From Lachnospiraceae bacterium (lineage in GTDB: Bacteria; Bacillota; Clostridia; Lachnospirales; Lachnospiraceae), in contig CAAEMZ010000010.1 in NCBI GenBank assembly GCA_900757195.1, positions 49,756 through 113,755 on the forward strand: a DNA stretch of 64,000 bases. The letters are read 5' to 3'. How positions within the stretch are numbered: the first letter of the stretch is position 1; every line of letters begins with the position of its first letter. The notes below the pieces were generated by a model. It worked only from the letters and a program-made list of their open reading frames with translations, did not search any database and was not told the DNA's origin. The translations under genes and the position numbers were made by a program. Positions 61,183 through 64,000 of this stretch are shown in pieces.

Positions 61183-62952
61183 ATGAAAATTCAGGAATAT
61201 TTAAAACATCATAAAATCATTACAGACGGCGCCTTTGGGACCTATTATGCGGAACGCTATGGAACTCAGGAGATGCCGGAGCTTGCCAATAAAAACCAGC
61301 CGGAACGGGTAGAAAAAATTCATCGGGCTTATATCGATGCGGGAGCGAAGCTGATTCGGACCAATACCTTCGCATCGAATACAGTGCTGCTTTCTGCAGG
61401 CATGGAAGAAGTGAAAGCGAATATCAGAGCTGCGGCGGAGCTGGCAAAAAAAGCGGCATCAGAGTCCGAGAGGGAGATTTATGTTGCGGGGGACATTGGG
61501 CCGATTCCGATGGACGGCGGTATCACGGACGCAGAGACTCAATATTACGAAATCGCCCGGACGTTTATGGAGGAAGGTATCGATATCCTGACCTTTGAAA
61601 CCTTTTCGGATATGGAACATATTCTTCCTGCCATCCGGAGAATTAAAAAAGACAGAGACCTGTTTGTGATGGTTCAGTTCAGTGTCAATCAGTTTGGCTA
61701 TAGTAATGCAGGGCTGAGCGCCGGAAAACTGATCGCTGAAGCGGCGGCGGTTGATGCGGTTGATGCGGTCGGATTTAACTGCGGCGTGGGTCCCGGACAC
61801 ATGGAGCAGATGATCCGGCGGATTCATTTGGATCATGGGAAATATAATATCGCGCTGCCCAATGCGGGATATCCGAAGCGTATACATAACCGCCTGGAAT
61901 TTGCGGACAACCGGGGATATTTTTCAAAGAAAGCGGCAGAACTGGCATCTATGGGAATGGATATTGTGGGCGGCTGCTGCGGCACAAATCCGTCCTATAT
62001 TTTAAAATTGACGGAAACGCTGGACACGGTCCAGAAACCGGGAGCGTCGGCCGGGGTTTTTGAACCCCGTGAGGTCTCCGGAGTCCGGCCGGGTGGATTT
62101 TTCCGAAGCCCGGACGGTACACCAAAACAAAAAAAGCTGATTGCCGTGGAGCTGGCGCCGCCGGTCAATGCCGACGATGAAAAGCTTTTGGAAGCGGCCC
62201 ATATTTTAAAGAATGTGAATGTGGATGTGGTGACATTTCCGGATTCGCCTTCGGGAAGAACCCGGATTGATTCCGTGCTTATGGCGGCAAAAGTAAAATT
62301 AGAAACAGGACTTGAAGTGATGCCCCATATTTGCTGCCGGGATAAAAATGCGATTGCCATGCGTTCCATGCTCATGGGGGCAAAAATTAATGATATACGG
62401 AATCTCCTGATCGTCACCGGAGATCCGATTCCGGCGCTGGACCGTCAGATGGTAAAAAGTGTTTTTAATTTTGATTCGGTGGGACTGATGAAAATTGTTC
62501 AGGATATGAATGAAGAAGTTTTTACGGAGGCGCCGATGGCCTATGGCGGGGCGATTAATCAGGGACGGAAAAATATGGACCATGAAATACAGCGGGTGAA
62601 AAAAAAGATGGCGGCGGGGGCCGGATTTTTCCTGACCCAACCGGTGTTTTCCAAAGAAGATGCCGAACGGATCCGCCGGATTAAAGCGTCGACAGGCGCC
62701 CGGATTCTCTGTGGGATCATGCCGTTAATCAGCCGGAAAAATGCGCTTTTCATGAAAAATGAAATTGCCGGTATTCATGTGCCGGATGAAATTATTGAGA
62801 GATATCCGGAAGAAGGGTCAAAAGAGGCAGGAGAAGCCGTGGGCGTTGCGGTTGCCAGAGAAATCATGACTTATACGAAAGATTTTACGGATGGTTATTA
62901 TTTTTCATTTCCGTTTAACCGTGTGTATCTGCTGGAACGGATATTAAATTAA
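61183..62952 (+). CDS. yitJ: Bifunctional homocysteine S-methyltransferase / methylenetetrahydrofolate reductase
   Basis: 589-residue two-domain enzyme. Residues 1-290 are a homocysteine methyltransferase with zinc ligands in GFNCGVG (about 196) and GGCCGTN (about 266-272), and TDGAFGTYYAE near the start. Residues 310-589 are an MTHFR domain, with LIAVELAPP, HICCRDKN, NLLIVTGDPI and FFLTQPVF. It couples methyl-folate formation with methionine synthesis, as YitJ of Bacillus. No SAM or T-box leader fits in the short 5' region. ATG follows AGGAAGG. Confidence 0.93.
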   Translation: MKIQEYLKHHKIITDGAFGTYYAERYGTQEMPELANKNQPERVEKIHRAYIDAGAKLIRTNTFASNTVLLSAGMEEVKANIRAAAELAKKAASESEREIYVAGDIGPIPMDGGITDAETQYYEIARTFMEEGIDILTFETFSDMEHILPAIRRIKKDRDLFVMVQFSVNQFGYSNAGLSAGKLIAEAAAVDAVDAVGFNCGVGPGHMEQMIRRIHLDHGKYNIALPNAGYPKRIHNRLEFADNRGYFSKKAAELASMGMDIVGGCCGTNPSYILKLTETLDTVQKPGASAGVFEPREVSGVRPGGFFRSPDGTPKQKKLIAVELAPPVNADDEKLLEAAHILKNVNVDVVTFPDSPSGRTRIDSVLMAAKVKLETGLEVMPHICCRDKNAIAMRSMLMGAKINDIRNLLIVTGDPIPALDRQMVKSVFNFDSVGLMKIVQDMNEEVFTEAPMAYGGAINQGRKNMDHEIQRVKKKMAAGAGFFLTQPVFSKEDAERIRRIKASTGARILCGIMPLISRKNALFMKNEIAGIHVPDEIIERYPEEGSKEAGEAVGVAVAREIMTYTKDFTDGYYFSFPFNRVYLLERILN

Positions 62953-62964
62953 ATATTGGAAAAT

Positions 62965-63002
62965 AAAATCCTCAATGAGATGGACATCATTGGGGATTTT
63001 TT
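62965..63002 (+). terminator. Terminator after the bifunctional methyltransferase gene
   Basis: AAAATCC-CAATGA pairs with TCATTG-GGATTTT (62965-63000, one mismatch) and continues into T6. Confidence 0.8.
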
Positions 63003-63170
63003 GTCAAATAGAGTCGGAGAATTGTGGTTGATAGATGTCTGTCATCTATATTATAATTGATGTATGAAAAGAATTCTTTAGGCCCGTTTTTATGGGTATT
63101 CCTTTCCTGTTCAGGAGAAAAATCCACTGTTTAAAATGAAAAAACCATGGTACAATAAAGGAGTAATCGG

Positions 63171-64000
63171 ATGACAAAAAAGAAACCATTGAAAGATTTA
63201 AGCCTTATGAACCGCTTTCTGTTTGCGGAAGTAATGGATAACCCGGAAGCCTGTCAGGATATGCTGAGCATTATTCTGAGAAAAGATATTCATCTGACAT
63301 CGATGCCGCAGACGGAAAAAGAGCATCGGGTATCTCCGCTGATTCGGTCGATTCGGATGGATGTGTTTTCAATGTCTGAAGAAGGCACTGCCTATGATGT
63401 AGAGGCACAGGATTCGTGGCGGGATGACCTGGAAAAACGCAGCCGTTATTATCAGAGTCTGATGGATACCTCGCTTCTTGAATCCGGCGTAGATTCCTAT
63501 AATGAATTGAATGATTCCTATATCATTGTGATTACGGACTATGATATTTTTGGCGAAGGAAAATACTGTTATACCTTCAGGGCCCGGTGCGACGAAGCAG
63601 GAAATGTCACTTTAAAAGATGGTGCTGTGCGGATATTTTTAAATACCCATGGAACGAATGACGCTGAGGCGCCAAAAGAGCTGATCGAGTTCCTTCACTA
63701 TATGGAACACAGTACAGATGCGGCAGCGGAACACGCAGACAGCGAGCGTATGAAACGGATTCACACATGGGTTCGTAAGGCAAAGATGAGCGAGGCGGTA
63801 GGAATGAGGTATATGCGTGAACTGGAAGAGAAAAGTATGGCCCGAAAAGAGGGGCGTATGGAGGGACGCGCGGAGGGGGAAGCTGAGGCTGTCCTGAAGC
63901 TTTTGAGCAGTATCGAAGAGGTGCCGGAAGCATTAAAATTAAAAATTCAGAATCAGACAGACGAAGCGGTTTTGCTGAAATGGCTGATGCTGGCAGCAAA
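63171..64000 (+). CDS. Rpn-family PD-(D/E)XK nuclease (transposase-like), 3' end outside window
   Basis: At least 276 codons, open to the right edge. ATG follows AAAGGAG at 8 bases; an extended -10 TGGTACAAT (63148-63156) lies just before. The PD-(D/E)XK nuclease core is visible: Asp in IRMDVFS (about 62-68) and Glu-x-Gln in YDVEAQ (about 78-83), followed by RSRYYQSLMDTSLL. The C-terminal part carries the Gly/Glu/Arg repeats (EGRMEGRAEGEAEA) typical of recombination-promoting Rpn nucleases. These are often mobile or recombination-linked, and variable in copy number (family knowledge). The stop is not seen. Confidence 0.85.
   Translation, partial: MTKKKPLKDLSLMNRFLFAEVMDNPEACQDMLSIILRKDIHLTSMPQTEKEHRVSPLIRSIRMDVFSMSEEGTAYDVEAQDSWRDDLEKRSRYYQSLMDTSLLESGVDSYNELNDSYIIVITDYDIFGEGKYCYTFRARCDEAGNVTLKDGAVRIFLNTHGTNDAEAPKELIEFLHYMEHSTDAAAEHADSERMKRIHTWVRKAKMSEAVGMRYMRELEEKSMARKEGRMEGRAEGEAEAVLKLLSSIEEVPEALKLKIQNQTDEAVLLKWLMLAA

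Noticed and set aside
1..64000. CRISPR array, tRNA or rRNA genes, complete insertion sequences, prophage
   Set aside because: No regular spaced repeats, cloverleaf sequences, rRNA motifs, terminal inverted repeats with a transposase, or phage structural genes were seen.

Overview
The window looks like chromosomal DNA of a spore-forming, anaerobic-type Firmicute of the Clostridia, most likely Lachnospiraceae-like (inference). The grounds are gpr and spoIIP, a comEA-comEC-holA-rpsT-gpr-spoIIP-lepA-hemW gene order, strong AGGAGG-type ribosome binding sites, many GHKL/LytTR and VanRS-type signalling pairs, frequent GTG and TTG starts, and moderate GC content with AT-rich patches. No tRNA, rRNA, CRISPR array or complete insertion sequence was seen.

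Layout. 1-2500: end of a VanR-like regulator, a VanS-like kinase and a D,D-carboxypeptidase. 2620-9790: an unknown protein, an Agr-like LytTR/GHKL pair, a small membrane protein, then a lipoprotein with a two-permease, one-ATPase ABC exporter. 9970-14430: a BceAB-RS antimicrobial-peptide sensing and detoxification cassette. 14540-17480: a c-di-GMP phosphodiesterase, a decayed sensor gene and a lipoprotein. 17490-20985: a secreted Cys/Gly/His-rich repeat protein divergent from a two-component pair whose sensor loop carries a His-Gly run, followed by a ZIP metal transporter. 21045-22355: a DUF1576-like membrane protein. 22455-28342: arginine biosynthesis, with argG divergent from argCJBD. 28420-29307: a small winged-helix protein and a YdcZ-type transporter.

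29425-51384 holds the conserved housekeeping core (comEA, comEC, holA, rpsT, gpr, spoIIP, lepA, hemW), opened by inserted modules. These are a two-component pair with a double-GerMN lipoprotein, a TetR regulator, a VanRS-like pair, a PAS-sigma54 activator with a divergent MaoC hydratase behind a -24/-12 promoter, and an AT-rich block with two small membrane proteins and a second Agr-like pair. 51401-62952 carries an acetyltransferase, a repeat-bearing lipoprotein, a seven-gene peptide import and processing operon (binding protein, two permeases, two ATPases, dipeptide epimerase, cytosolic transglutaminase-like enzyme) and a bifunctional homocysteine methyltransferase/methylenetetrahydrofolate reductase. 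An Rpn-type nuclease gene runs off the right edge.

Signalling is dense: seven regulator-kinase pairs in 64 kb, all regulator first with overlapping genes, most next to the transporter, lipoprotein or enzyme they probably control. The best candidates for undescribed biology are the metal-sensing cassette at 17.5-21.0 kb, the dipeptide/transglutaminase operon at 52.7-61.1 kb, and the sigma54-MaoC unit at 44.3-46.9 kb.
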